Positions 6,642-15,939 are shown, counted from the first letter of the stretch. The stretch is 64,000 nt of DNA from Streptomyces sp. NRRL F-2580 (GCF_000720115.1 NZ_JOIR01000005.1:372001-436000); one strand, 5' to 3'. Notes: generated by a model not told the origin, from the sequence alone. Program-made: numbers and translations.

Positions 6642-9048
6642 GGGCCTTGACCTGAAGTTCCTCGTACAGGGCGGACACGAGCTTCTCGTCGTCGAGCTCC
6701 CGGGGCGTGTGCGCCACGGGATCGATCACGGCAGTGCCGAGGAAGCCCGCCAGCAGGCCGTAGTCGTCGTAGGCGTACTCCTGGAGCAGCGGCAGGATCT
6801 CGTCGCGGATCACGGCCGCCAGCTCCTCGGGGGTGCTGATCGGCTCCCCGCCGGGCAGCAGGAAGGCCTGGCCGATCTGCTTCTCGCGGTCGAGGCCGGC
6901 GCGGATGCGGGCGTTGAGCTCGGTGAGGAAGACCTTCAGGTCGAGCTGTCCCACCACGGCGTCGGTCAACGGTTCCGTGTTCGGCAGCAGCTCCAGGAAG
7001 GCGAAACGGCGGCGGATCGCCGAGTCGAGCATCCGGATCGAACGGTCGGCCGTGTTCATCGTCCCCAGCAGCTGGACGTTGGGCGGTACGGAGAAGTGAT
7101 CGCCGCTGAGCGGGAGCGTGACGGTGTACCCCCGCTTGTCCTTCTCCAGCAGGGTGATCAGCTCACCGAAGATCTTGGGCAGGTTGCCGCGGTTGAGCTC
7201 GTCGACGAGGACCAGGTAGGTGTGGCCGGGATCCTGCTCGGCCCGCGCGCACACCCGCTTGAACACGCCGTCCCGCACCTCCAGCGAGAGGCCCGCCTCC
7301 CCCTTCACGGGGCGCAGGCCCTCGATGAAGTCCTCGTAGCCGTAGCCGGGGTGGAAGGTGACCATGGTGAGCCGGTCCGCCTCGACGAGCGCCCGGTGGG
7401 TCGCCCGGAAGGCCTCCTCGCCGGGTTCGGCGTACGGCCGGACCCCGGGGAGGTCGTCCGCGAGCTCGCCGATGCGGCGGACGGCGTAGCGCAGGGCCTC
7501 GTACGTCTTGCCGGTACCGGGCGGCCCGTAGAGGACCGCCTGCCCGCGCCGGTCGAGGGCGTCCCCGATGCGCTGGAGCACGGGGTCGAGCGGGCTGCCG
7601 TCCGCCACCGCCTCGGCGGCCTCCTCCTGGCCGGCGGCGGCCAGGCTCTTCGAGCGGGCCTTCGCGATCCTCTCCCACACGGCCGGCTTGACCTCCGCCA
7701 GGAACCCCGGCCGCCAGGCCACGGGCGGTTCCAGGACCGTCGCGTACGTCTCGTCCCACTGCACCGAGACGGTGTGGCGGGGCTCGCTGCCGTCGGGGTC
7801 CCAGTGGTACCCGTCGTCGGTGACCCGGCCGACAGCGAGGACCCGGGCGTTCCCGGAGGTCGCCACGACGCGGTCGCCGGGGCGCAGGACGAGCACCTCC
7901 CACAGGTCCGTCAGACCGGGGCGGCCGGCGCAGGCCTCGGTGAACTCGTCACGGTCGGCGAACCGGTGCAGGTCGCCCACGTCGTCCCCGTCCCTCGCGA
8001 CGGCGAGGTGGCCGTGCGCCAGCCAGTCCGGCCACTGCGGCCACTGCTCCGCCGTGTCGATCCGTACGGTCCGGGGCGCGCTCAGCGGCGGCGCCCACCA
8101 CAGGAGGAAGCGGGCGGCGAGATCCGGCGACCAGCCGGAGGGGACGCCGGTGCGCTCGAACAGCTCCTTGAGGTGGGCCTTCCGCTCGAAGGGGCGCATC
8201 TGCGGTACCCCGTCGGCCAGCAACGCCACGAAGTGGCGGGCGAGGTTGTCCGCGTAGAGGGGCAGCACGGACCCGTTCGCGTAGACGTGCAGGGTCTTGG
8301 CGACGACGGTGTTGCCGGCCCGGACGGCGGCCATGGAGTCGATGTCGCCGACGCGGCCGTCGCGGGCGGCGCGGACGGCCTCGACGATGCCGGCCCGCAC
8401 GGCCGTCCAGGCCTCGGCGGCGTCCTTGTAGCGGGAGTCGTGCCACCAGGAGCCGTCGGTACGGCGGTAGACGAGGTGCTTCATGGCCGAGCCGCCGGTG
8501 ATGCTGCCGAGCCGGGCGCTGCCGTACTCGATCACGTACGAGTACGCGTCGCTCCCGGTGCCCTGCCCGAGGGCGTAGCGCTCCAGGGGCAGCTGCTCCC
8601 AGTCGGCGAACGGGAACCGGCCGCGGATGAGTTCGGCCTCCCGCTCCGCGGCCTCGGCGGCGGCGCGGTGGCGCTCGGCGTCGAACACCTCGGCCGCCCA
8701 CTCGACGGGGCAGTAGGGCAGCAGGGCCGCCCGGGCGGCGCTCACCGGGCGCAGGACGCAGGAGCAGAGGCCGTCGAGCGGCTGGTTCTGGGAGTTGACC
8801 AGACCGACCCCGCGCGCGAAGGCGGCGGGGTCGACCGCGTCGAGCAGCCGCCACCAGAGCAGGCCCTCGGGATCATCGGGGAAGGTCTTCAGCTCGGCGG
8901 AATCCGTCAGGTGGCCGCAGGCCGGATCGTGATGGATCTTGCGGCCGTGCACGGGGAGCAGGATCCTGCCGCCCGACAGGGTCACCTCGTGCGGGCGGCC
9001 CCCGACCGTGAGCGCGTACTTCCGCGGCTTCGACTGCTCTTCCCCCAC
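6622..9048 (-). CDS. mcrB: McrB-like AAA+ GTPase/ATPase of a modification-dependent restriction system
   Basis: Motor subunit, 808 residues. The AAA+ domain starts near residue 480 with Walker A GPPGTGKT (K514) and Walker B TYLVLVDELNR. The McrB hallmark MNTADRS sits near residue 662, followed by an RRRFAF arginine segment. The N-terminal 480 residues are not the E. coli McrB DNA-binding domain. They contain a His/Cys-bearing stretch (HDPACGH; CSC) and, at about 370-470, a region reminiscent of EVE/PUA-type modified-base readers (VLRPGDRVVATSGN...). The GTG at 9048 is chosen because GAGGGGG lies five bases upstream; the open frame extends further but into poor-quality sequence. The start lies inside the 3' end of the PAP2 gene. 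Confidence 0.85.
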   Translation of the reverse strand: MGEEQSKPRKYALTVGGRPHEVTLSGGRILLPVHGRKIHHDPACGHLTDSAELKTFPDDPEGLLWWRLLDAVDPAAFARGVGLVNSQNQPLDGLCSCVLRPVSAARAALLPYCPVEWAAEVFDAERHRAAAEAAEREAELIRGRFPFADWEQLPLERYALGQGTGSDAYSYVIEYGSARLGSITGGSAMKHLVYRRTDGSWWHDSRYKDAAEAWTAVRAGIVEAVRAARDGRVGDIDSMAAVRAGNTVVAKTLHVYANGSVLPLYADNLARHFVALLADGVPQMRPFERKAHLKELFERTGVPSGWSPDLAARFLLWWAPPLSAPRTVRIDTAEQWPQWPDWLAHGHLAVARDGDDVGDLHRFADRDEFTEACAGRPGLTDLWEVLVLRPGDRVVATSGNARVLAVGRVTDDGYHWDPDGSEPRHTVSVQWDETYATVLEPPVAWRPGFLAEVKPAVWERIAKARSKSLAAAGQEEAAEAVADGSPLDPVLQRIGDALDRRGQAVLYGPPGTGKTYEALRYAVRRIGELADDLPGVRPYAEPGEEAFRATHRALVEADRLTMVTFHPGYGYEDFIEGLRPVKGEAGLSLEVRDGVFKRVCARAEQDPGHTYLVLVDELNRGNLPKIFGELITLLEKDKRGYTVTLPLSGDHFSVPPNVQLLGTMNTADRSIRMLDSAIRRRFAFLELLPNTEPLTDAVVGQLDLKVFLTELNARIRAGLDREKQIGQAFLLPGGEPISTPEELAAVIRDEILPLLQEYAYDDYGLLAGFLGTAVIDPVAHTPRELDDEKLVSALYEELQVKAHATQPE

Positions 9049-9836
9049 CGGATCCCCCTCGGTTGACGACCGGAACGACGGTACGTCACCACCCGGGCCA
9101 CGCCGAGCAGTAGGGGTGTGCACATCAGGAGGCTGGCCGCCACGTCCAGGGGCCAGTGCCAGCCGCGCAGGATCAGGCCGGCGGCCGTGGCACCGGTGAG
9201 GGCGAGGGCGACGGCCGTCGGCCAGGGGCGGCGGGTGTACGGGCGGACCAGCAGGGCGGCGCCGATGTAGGCGACGGCCGCGGTGGCCGTGTGGCCCGAC
9301 GGGAAGTAGCCGGCGGCCCAGGGTTCCAGGGGGCCCGGCCGGGCGGTCCACTCCTTGAACGGGATGACCAGGGCCGGCACCAGGGCCATGGCCAGGCCCG
9401 CGGCCCCGGCGGCGAGGCGCCGGCCGCGCCGGGCGGCGTAGGCCATGGCGACTGCGAGGACGGGCACGGCGACCGGGATGTTGCCGAGGTCCGAGAGGCG
9501 TTCGGTGACGGAGTCCGGGACCGTGCGCACCAGGGCGCGGCTCAGCTCGTGGTCCGGCGTCAGCAGCGGGCCGGAGACCAGCACCTGCCAGGTGATCAGG
9601 GAGAAGAGGAGGCCGCAGACCGCGGCCGTCAGGAGAGGAATGGCCGGCCGTCCCGGAACAGGGGGGGTGGTTCCGGGACGGCCGGCCGGACCGGGTTGCC
9701 GCACGCCCCGGGGGGTTTGGGGCGAACGGCCGTCCGATCGGCGAGGAGTGTGCGCGAACGCATGTCCAATACGGTGCTGGGGAAGCCCGGTACTGGTGTC
9801 GCCCTCGGTTTCCCGTGAGCGGGGTGTCTCACTCAT
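8982..9836 (-). CDS. PAP2-family membrane phosphatase
   Basis: Integral membrane phosphatidic-acid/undecaprenyl-type phosphatase, 284 residues from ATG 9836. The three family signatures are visible: KEWTARPGP, YFPSGHTA and the RGWHWPLD segment carrying the catalytic His and Asp. About five or six hydrophobic segments surround them. The first 55 or so residues are polar and proline-rich. The last ~25 residues (QPRGIRWGKSSRSRGSTRSR...) are arginine/serine-rich and are read out of frame across the mcrB start. They look like accidental coding, so the original C-terminus may have been lost. The start lacks an obvious ribosome-binding site; an in-frame start at 9905 is the alternative. Confidence 0.8.
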   Translation of the reverse strand: MSETPRSRETEGDTSTGLPQHRIGHAFAHTPRRSDGRSPQTPRGVRQPGPAGRPGTTPPVPGRPAIPLLTAAVCGLLFSLITWQVLVSGPLLTPDHELSRALVRTVPDSVTERLSDLGNIPVAVPVLAVAMAYAARRGRRLAAGAAGLAMALVPALVIPFKEWTARPGPLEPWAAGYFPSGHTATAAVAYIGAALLVRPYTRRPWPTAVALALTGATAAGLILRGWHWPLDVAASLLMCTPLLLGVARVVTYRRSGRQPRGIRWGKSSRSRGSTRSRSGAARTR

Positions 9837-9978
9837 CTGCAGAAACCGTACGGCAGCGAAAGGGGGACCGACAACGGGATCGCGTTCCCGCCATCGGCCC
9901 CCCACAGCTTCTTCACAGCGCCCGCCCGTTACCGCCGGTAGGGAGGGGCCGCTGCGTTCGGACGTTCTAGCCGTCCGC

Positions 9979-11325
9979 TCAGACGTCCGTGCCGATGGCG
10001 GCGAACGCGGCCTCGATGAGGTCCAGGCCCTCGTTCAGCAGGTCCTCGCCGATGACGATCGGCGGGAGGAAGCGGAGCACGTTGCCGTAGGTGCCGCAGG
10101 TGAGGACGAGCAGGCCCTCCGCGTGGCAGGCCTTGGCGAGCGCGCCGGCCGCCTCCGGGAACGGGGTCTTGGAGACCGGGTCCTTGACCAGCTCGATCGC
10201 GATCATGGCGCCGCGGCCGCGGATGTCGCCGATGATGTCGTACTTCTCCTGCATGGCCGTCAGGCGGGCCTTCATGAGGGACTCGATCTTCTTCGCCTTG
10301 GCGTTGAGGTCGAGCTTCTTCATGGTCTCGATGGAGCCGAGCGCACCGGCGCACGCCACCGGGTTGCCGCCGTAGGTGCCGCCCAGGCCGCCCGCGTGGG
10401 CGGAGTCCATGATCTCGGCGCGGCCGGTCACGGCGGCGAGCGGCAGACCGCCCGCGATGCCCTTGGCGGTGGTGATCAGGTCCGGGACGATGCCCTCGTC
10501 CTCGCACGCGAACCACTGGCCGGTGCGGCAGAAGCCGGACTGGATCTCGTCGGCGACGAAGACGATGCCGTTCTCGTTGGCGAACTTCACGATCGCGGGC
10601 AGGAAGCCCTTGGCCGGCTCGATGAAGCCGCCCTCGCCGAGGACCGGCTCGATGATGATCGCGGCGACGTTCTCGGCGCCGATCTGCTTGCTGATCTGGT
10701 CGATCGCCTGGGCGGCGGCCTCGGGGCCGCAGTTCTCGGCGCCGGTGGGCCAGCGGTAGCCGTAGGCCACCGGGACGCGGTAGACCTCGGGGGCGAACGG
10801 ACCGAAGCCCTGCTTGTACGGCATGTTCTTCGCCGTCAGCGCCATCGTCAGGTTGGTGCGGCCGTGGTAGCCGTGGTCGAAGACGACGACGGCCTGGCGC
10901 TTGGTGTACGAGCGGGCGATCTTGACGGCGTTCTCGACGGCCTCGGCGCCGGAGTTGAACAGGGCCGACTTCTTCGCGTGGTCGCCGGGGGTCAGCTCGG
11001 CGAGGGCCTCGCAGACCTCGACGTAGCCCTCGTACGGGGTGACCATGAAACAGGTGTGGGTGAAGTCGGCGAGCTGCGCGGAGGCGCGGCGCACGACGGC
11101 CTCGGCGGAGGCGCCGACCGAGGTCACGGCGATGCCGGAGCCGAAGTCGATCAGGCGGTTGCCGTCGACGTCCTCGATGATGCCGCCGCCCGCGCGGGCC
11201 GTGAAGACGGGCAGGACGGAGCCCACGCCGCCGGCCACCGTCTGGAGGCGTCGGGCCTGCAGCTCCTGCGACTTGGGGCCGGGGATCGCGGTGACGATCT
11301 TGCGCTCCTGCGGGACAGCGGTCAT
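9979..11325 (-). CDS. gabT: 4-aminobutyrate-2-oxoglutarate transaminase
   Basis: Class III PLP-dependent aminotransferase of 448 residues converting GABA plus 2-oxoglutarate to succinic semialdehyde plus glutamate. Visible family features are NSGAEAVENA (phosphate-binding), VADEIQSG with the PLP-nitrogen Asp (D259), and TTAKGIAGG with the PLP lysine K288. The GxGTYGGNP segment from the partner subunit is also present. The ATG is preceded by CAGGAG. It is transcribed away from a divergent gene, and two imperfect 14-base direct repeats lie in its promoter region. Together with the PucR regulator and the aldehyde dehydrogenase nearby it forms the GABA shunt part of polyamine catabolism. Confidence 0.95.
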   Translation of the reverse strand: MTAVPQERKIVTAIPGPKSQELQARRLQTVAGGVGSVLPVFTARAGGGIIEDVDGNRLIDFGSGIAVTSVGASAEAVVRRASAQLADFTHTCFMVTPYEGYVEVCEALAELTPGDHAKKSALFNSGAEAVENAVKIARSYTKRQAVVVFDHGYHGRTNLTMALTAKNMPYKQGFGPFAPEVYRVPVAYGYRWPTGAENCGPEAAAQAIDQISKQIGAENVAAIIIEPVLGEGGFIEPAKGFLPAIVKFANENGIVFVADEIQSGFCRTGQWFACEDEGIVPDLITTAKGIAGGLPLAAVTGRAEIMDSAHAGGLGGTYGGNPVACAGALGSIETMKKLDLNAKAKKIESLMKARLTAMQEKYDIIGDIRGRGAMIAIELVKDPVSKTPFPEAAGALAKACHAEGLLVLTCGTYGNVLRFLPPIVIGEDLLNEGLDLIEAAFAAIGTDV

Positions 11326-11359
11326 GGAGGGCTCCTGGGGGGTGTTTTCGGACGCACTT

Positions 11360-11441
11360 GTGTCTTTGTCCGCAGGCTAGGCCCGGCGAAGGGGGTCCTG
11401 CATGCTCCGTTCGGTAGTGATCTCCGCGTGTCCTTGTCCGC
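11360..11441. repeat. Pair of 14-base direct repeats in the gabT upstream region
   Basis: GTGTCTTTGTCCGC (11360-11373) and GTGTCCTTGTCCGC (11428-11441) differ at one base and are spaced 68 bases apart, in the 236-base region between gabT and the divergent ATPase gene. Read on the gabT strand the core is GCGGACAARGACAC. Related GGACAAA and TGACAAA words occur upstream of the aldehyde dehydrogenase (about 15818-15865). They are candidate operators for the PucR-family regulator. That function is inference. Confidence 0.45.
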
Positions 11442-11561
11442 TACGGCCATAGAAGCGTGCGCAGCGCATCTTGTGGATCATTGCGGGGTGCGGGTCCCAC
11501 GCCCCCCTCGGGCACTAGATTGAGCGCCGCAGCGCATGGCACGGGCAGGGGGCAGGGGTTC

Positions 11562-13928
11562 ATGGACACCGACGGTGCGTACGAGGAACGGGCGACCCGT
11601 GCAGGTCACGTACCGAGACCTGCCGGCCCGCCCACGCACCCTCCGAAGCCCAGCCACGCCCCCGGCCGAGGACCGACCCTCGCCGACTGGCTGCGCACCG
11701 CCCGCCCGGCCGCCGAACCGGGCGTCTGGAGGTACGGCCACACCCCGCGCGCGGCTGTGGAGGCCGCGCAGACCCCTGACCGGGCCCTTGCCAGTGGCGC
11801 CGTCATTTCCTTCCTGGCCTGCGTCCTCGTCTGGTCCCTCATGCGCAACACGTACATCCCGTTCTGGGACGCTCCGCTGAACCTCTTCACCCCCGACAGC
11901 TGGTACTCCGCGAACGGCGAGCCCGTCATGGGGACCGGCGGGATGCGGGCCAAGCCGATCTACGAGCTGCTCTTCGTCTCGGCGCTCCTCTACGGCTTCG
12001 GCCGACTCGGGAGCTGGCACACCGCCTGGCGCCGCCTGGTCGTCGCGCGCGGCCCCTGGGTCCAAGCCCTCGCGGTCGTACCCCTCGCCTACGTCACCCT
12101 CCTGCTCGTGGACAACCACCAGCTGCCGATCCGCCAGCTGGTCTTCGCCTTCCTGCCGTACACCTCCGACCCGGCGGCCAACCTCGCGCTCGACAACACG
12201 GCGAAGACCACGATCGACGTGGCCGTCGTCCTCTTCTTCGTCTGGCTCGGCGGCGCGCTCCGGCTGTTGCGCCGCCTCCGGCCGGCCCCTTCGACGGCCG
12301 CAGCGGCCCCGGACCGCACCGGGGCGGCCGCGACCGAGGAACCGGCCGAGGACCTCGCGCGGTGGCCGCAGTTGCGGGATGTCGGGCTGGGGGAGGTTGC
12401 TGATCGGTTGGAGGGGGAGGCCGGGGCCGGGCGGATGAACGACGTGGACTACGCGCGCATCCGGCGGGCCTGGGATTCCGTGCGCGTCGACCCCTCCCGG
12501 ATGCGGGCCTTCGCCGAGGCCGTGCGCGACAAGGGCGCCGGGGCCTGCGTGCACCCGTCCGGGGCACGGGACCTGCCCGTGCGGGCCGCCCGGCACGATC
12601 TGCTGGCCCGGCAGGTGCTGCTCGGCACCGTCGAGGACGGCGCGCGCAACCCCTACGCCCGCCGCGGCACCGGATTCGCCCTCGACCCCGACGTGCTCGG
12701 CACCTCCCTCCTCGCCGTCGGCCCCTCCGGCAGCGGCAAGACCCGGCGCCTGGTGCGGCCCGTCGTCGAGTCCCTCATGCTGCAGGCGCTCGCCGGCCAG
12801 GCCGCCGTCGTCGCGGTCGGCGCGGCCGGGGCCCCGCTCGGGCCGGACACCGGCTACGACGTCGTGGTCCGCATCGGCGACCCCGCCTCCGTCTACGACC
12901 TCGACCTCTACGGGGGCGCCACCGACCCCGACGAGGCCGCCACGCTGCTCGCCGACGCCTTCGTCGGGGACGTCCCCGGGATCGACGTGCGCCGGGCCGC
13001 GACCGCCCTCGCCCAGCTCCTCGGCCCGTTCCGGGCGGCGTACGGCCGCTTCCCGGCCGTGCCCGAGCTGCGCGAACTGCTCGACCAGGTGCCCGCCGCC
13101 TTCGACGCACTGCGCCGCGAACTCGGCGGGCAGCACACGATGCTGCGCGAGCTCGACGCCCGGACCCGCCAGCACGGGGCCCACGGCGACCCGGGACCGG
13201 CCCTCGCCGACCGGGTGGCCCTGCTGGACCGGCCCGCCTTCGCCGGGTTCTTCGACACCAGCGGGCAGGGGCAGCCGTTCTCGCTGCGCGCCCTGGAACA
13301 CCCGCTGCGCGTCCGTGTCGACCTGCCCGAACGCGGGCACGCCGACGCCTCCCGGATCCTGGCCCGGCTGCTGCTCGCCCAGTTCAACGCCGCGGCCGCC
13401 GCCCGCACCGACCGCTCCCTCTTCGCCTTCCTCGCCCTCGACGACGCCTCGCAGACCCTGACCGCGGAGACCGTGCGGGGCGTCCAGCGGCTGCGCTCGG
13501 CGCACGCCGGCGTACTGCTCACGCTGCGCACGCTGGACGACGTACCCGAGGCGCTGCGGACGCCGCTGCTCGGGGCGGTCGGCTGCCGCATGGCCTTCTC
13601 CGGGGTCACCACCTGGGACGGCAAGCGGTTCGCCGAGGCCTGGGGCACCGAGTGGGTGGAGACCCGCGACGTCACCCACCGCACCGTCTTCGCCGACCAG
13701 CCGCTGACCCGGGCCATGCACGCCTTTCGCAAGCTCGTCACCGGCAAGGCGGTCACCACCGACGCGGTGACCGTGCGGCAGGTGGAGCGGGAGCGATGGT
13801 CCGCCTCGGACCTGGCGCACGCCGTGCCGCCCGGGCACGCGGTCCTGTCGCTGACCTCGGTCCGCGGGGAGCGGGCGGCTCCGCTGCTGGTCCGACTGGC
13901 TGAGGGCGGGTCCGGCCCGGCGGCCTGA
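11562..13928 (+). CDS. Membrane-anchored VirD4/TraD-like ATP-binding protein
   Basis: Protein of 788 residues with four predicted membrane segments near residues 79-96, 131-148, 165-184 and 217-236, followed by a cytoplasmic P-loop domain. Walker A GPSGSGKT is at 387-394. A Walker-B-like FLALDD segment and a TLRTLDDVPEAL stretch near residues 640-670 resemble the C-terminal part of type IV coupling proteins and their TraM-recognition domain. No relaxase or other transfer gene is nearby, so a conjugation role is not supported. The position between gabT and the PucR regulator is what I recall in other Streptomyces. The ATG at 11562 follows a GGGGGCAGGGG stretch. True function unknown. Confidence 0.7.
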   Translation: MDTDGAYEERATRAGHVPRPAGPPTHPPKPSHAPGRGPTLADWLRTARPAAEPGVWRYGHTPRAAVEAAQTPDRALASGAVISFLACVLVWSLMRNTYIPFWDAPLNLFTPDSWYSANGEPVMGTGGMRAKPIYELLFVSALLYGFGRLGSWHTAWRRLVVARGPWVQALAVVPLAYVTLLLVDNHQLPIRQLVFAFLPYTSDPAANLALDNTAKTTIDVAVVLFFVWLGGALRLLRRLRPAPSTAAAAPDRTGAAATEEPAEDLARWPQLRDVGLGEVADRLEGEAGAGRMNDVDYARIRRAWDSVRVDPSRMRAFAEAVRDKGAGACVHPSGARDLPVRAARHDLLARQVLLGTVEDGARNPYARRGTGFALDPDVLGTSLLAVGPSGSGKTRRLVRPVVESLMLQALAGQAAVVAVGAAGAPLGPDTGYDVVVRIGDPASVYDLDLYGGATDPDEAATLLADAFVGDVPGIDVRRAATALAQLLGPFRAAYGRFPAVPELRELLDQVPAAFDALRRELGGQHTMLRELDARTRQHGAHGDPGPALADRVALLDRPAFAGFFDTSGQGQPFSLRALEHPLRVRVDLPERGHADASRILARLLLAQFNAAAAARTDRSLFAFLALDDASQTLTAETVRGVQRLRSAHAGVLLTLRTLDDVPEALRTPLLGAVGCRMAFSGVTTWDGKRFAEAWGTEWVETRDVTHRTVFADQPLTRAMHAFRKLVTGKAVTTDAVTVRQVERERWSASDLAHAVPPGHAVLSLTSVRGERAAPLLVRLAEGGSGPAA

Positions 13929-14113
13929 CCCGCGCCCCGACCCGTACGGGGTGGCAGAATCAAGAGGAGCCGTTCATACGTTAAGGCGAAAAGCGCCTCC
14001 GGCTGCTCCGGTCCTCTGCTGCTCTGCTCTGCTCGTCCGCTCCTCTTCTTCCGTCTCTCCGCCCCCAGCGCCCCGCGCCCGCCGCCCCCTCCCGCTAAGG
14101 CCCCTGGTAACCG

Positions 14114-15694
14114 ATGCCGCTCACCCTCGCCTCACTCGTCCAGCACTCGGCGCTCAAGCTCGGCGTCCGGGCGGGGGAGGGCCGCCTGGACACCCCCGTG
14201 CGCTGGGCCCACGTCAGCGAGCTCGCCGACCCCGTCCCGTACATGGAGGGCGGCGAGCTGCTCCTGATCACCGCGATGAAGCTGGACGCCGAGGACCCGG
14301 AGGAGATGCGCCGCTACGTACGCCGCCTCGCCGCGGCCGGGGTCGTCGGCATCGGCTTCGCGATCGGCGTGAACTACGAGGAGATCCCCGAGGCACTGGT
14401 CGAGGCGGCCCGCACCGAGGACATGCCGCTGCTGGAGGTGCCGCGCCGGACCCCCTTCCTGGCGATCAGCAAGGCCGTCTCCGCGGCCCTCGCGGCGGAC
14501 CAGTACCGGGCCGTGACCGCCGGTTTCGAGGCGCAGCGGGAGCTGACCCGCGCCGCCCTCTCCGCCGACGGGCCCGCCGAACTGCTGACGAAGCTGGCCG
14601 CGCACGTGCACGGCTGGGCGGCGCTGTACGACACCGCGGGCGCCGTCGTCGCGGCCGCCCCCGACTGGGCCGCGCGGCGCGCCGCCCGGCTGACCCCCGA
14701 CGTGGAGCGGCTGCGGGAGCGGCCGGCGCCCGCCAGCGCCGTGGTCGGCGGCTCGGAGGACCGCGTCGAACTCCAGTCCCTCGGCACGGGCCGGCGGGCG
14801 CGCGGCGCGCTCGCCGTCGGCACCGGGGCCCCGCTGGGCACGGCCGAGCGGTACGCCGTCCACTCCGCGGTCGCCCTGCTGACCCTCACCACCGAGCGGT
14901 CGCGCTCACTGCACGACGCCGAGTCCCGGCTGGGGGCGGCGGTGCTGCGGATGCTGCTGGCGGGCGAGGCGGAGCACGCGCGGTCGGTGGCCGGGGACCT
15001 GTACGGGAACCTGCTGGAGGCGCCGTTCCGGCTGATCGTGGCCGAGCCGGCGCTGCCCGGCACCGCGCAGCCGGAGGGCCTGGCGCTGCTCGCCGACGCC
15101 GTGGAGTCGGCGGCCGCCCGCACGGGCGAGGCGCTGCTGGTGGTCCCGGAACCGGGGCGGCTGATGGTGCTGGCCTCCGACGCGGGCCCGGCCGTACAGG
15201 CGTGCGTGGACCACGCGGAGGCGCTGGAGTCCCGGCGCGGCCTGGACGCGGCCGGCCCCGAGCCGGACGAACTGGTCGTCGGCCTGTCCGCCCCGGCCGG
15301 CCCGGAAGGCGTGGCGGCGGCCCTCAAGCAGGCCGACCAGGCGCTCGCCGTGGCCCGCCGGCGCGGGCGGCCGATGGTGGAGCACGAGGACATGGCGGCG
15401 GGCTCGGTCCTGCCGCTGCTGGCCGACGACGCGGTACGGGCCTTCGCGGACGGCACCCTGCGCGCGCTGCGGGAGCACGACGCGACCGGCCGCGGCGACC
15501 TGGTGGCCTCGCTGCAGGCGTGGCTCTCGCGCCACGGCCAGTGGGACGCGGCCGCCGCCGACCTCGGCGTGCACCGGCACACCCTGCGCTACCGGATGAA
15601 GCGGGTCGAGGAGATCCTCGGGCGCTCCCTGGAGGACCCGGACGTCCGCATGGAGCTCTGGCTCGCCCTCAAGGCCACCTCGGCCCCGTCGTAA
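14114..15694 (+). CDS. PucR-family transcriptional regulator
   Basis: Regulator of 526 residues with the three-part PucR layout. There is an N-terminal purine-catabolism PucR domain (about 1-125, starting MPLTLASLVQH), a central CdaR/GGDEF-like region (about 290-430), and a C-terminal helix-turn-helix (about 468-520). The recognition segment there is DLGVHRHTLRYRMKRVEEIL. Several PucR proteins control GABA or purine breakdown. Its place directly upstream of an aldehyde dehydrogenase and near gabT suggests it is the GABA-pathway activator. The 185-base leader upstream contains a long pyrimidine-rich run (about 14000-14060) but no clear promoter. Confidence 0.88.
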   Translation: MPLTLASLVQHSALKLGVRAGEGRLDTPVRWAHVSELADPVPYMEGGELLLITAMKLDAEDPEEMRRYVRRLAAAGVVGIGFAIGVNYEEIPEALVEAARTEDMPLLEVPRRTPFLAISKAVSAALAADQYRAVTAGFEAQRELTRAALSADGPAELLTKLAAHVHGWAALYDTAGAVVAAAPDWAARRAARLTPDVERLRERPAPASAVVGGSEDRVELQSLGTGRRARGALAVGTGAPLGTAERYAVHSAVALLTLTTERSRSLHDAESRLGAAVLRMLLAGEAEHARSVAGDLYGNLLEAPFRLIVAEPALPGTAQPEGLALLADAVESAAARTGEALLVVPEPGRLMVLASDAGPAVQACVDHAEALESRRGLDAAGPEPDELVVGLSAPAGPEGVAAALKQADQALAVARRRGRPMVEHEDMAAGSVLPLLADDAVRAFADGTLRALREHDATGRGDLVASLQAWLSRHGQWDAAAADLGVHRHTLRYRMKRVEEILGRSLEDPDVRMELWLALKATSAPS

Positions 15695-15728
15695 CCGACC
15701 GCCCGGCCCCCGGCCCCCGGCCCCCGCC

Positions 15729-15786
15729 CCCCGGGGCTGCCCGACCGCCCTTCCGGCCCCCGGGGCTGCCCGACCGCCCTTCCGGC
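15729..15786. repeat. 29-base tandem duplication downstream of the PucR gene
   Basis: The 29-base unit beginning CCCCGGGGCTGCCCGACCGC occurs twice head to tail (15729-15757 and 15758-15786) in the gap between the regulator and the aldehyde dehydrogenase. It is preceded by a C/G-rich CGGCCCC run. It looks like a slippage product; the CCCCGGGG cores are self-complementary and could fold. Confidence 0.8.
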
Positions 15787-15939
15787 CGGCCGGGGTGGCC
15801 GCTCCCGGTCGGGCGACAGTGACAAAGCGGCGAAGCCCGACGACCCGCCGCTCCATCTGGGACAAACGCCGAAACGCCGGCGGAGTCCTACGGTGGAGGG
15901 GACAAGCCCACCGCACCCATCCGAAGGGCCGGGATTCGC

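Noticed and set aside
6439..9066. 875-codon plus-strand frame over mcrB
   Set aside because: Shadow of mcrB, which carries Walker A, Walker B and the NTADRS motif on the minus strand.
11562..13928. Integrative conjugative element based on the VirD4/TraD-like ATPase
   Set aside because: No integrase, excisionase, relaxase, replication gene or flanking direct repeats around it.
15695..15939. G/C-run-rich gap considered as CRISPR or attachment site
   Set aside because: Only a two-copy 29-base tandem repeat without spacers; no integrase or tRNA nearby.
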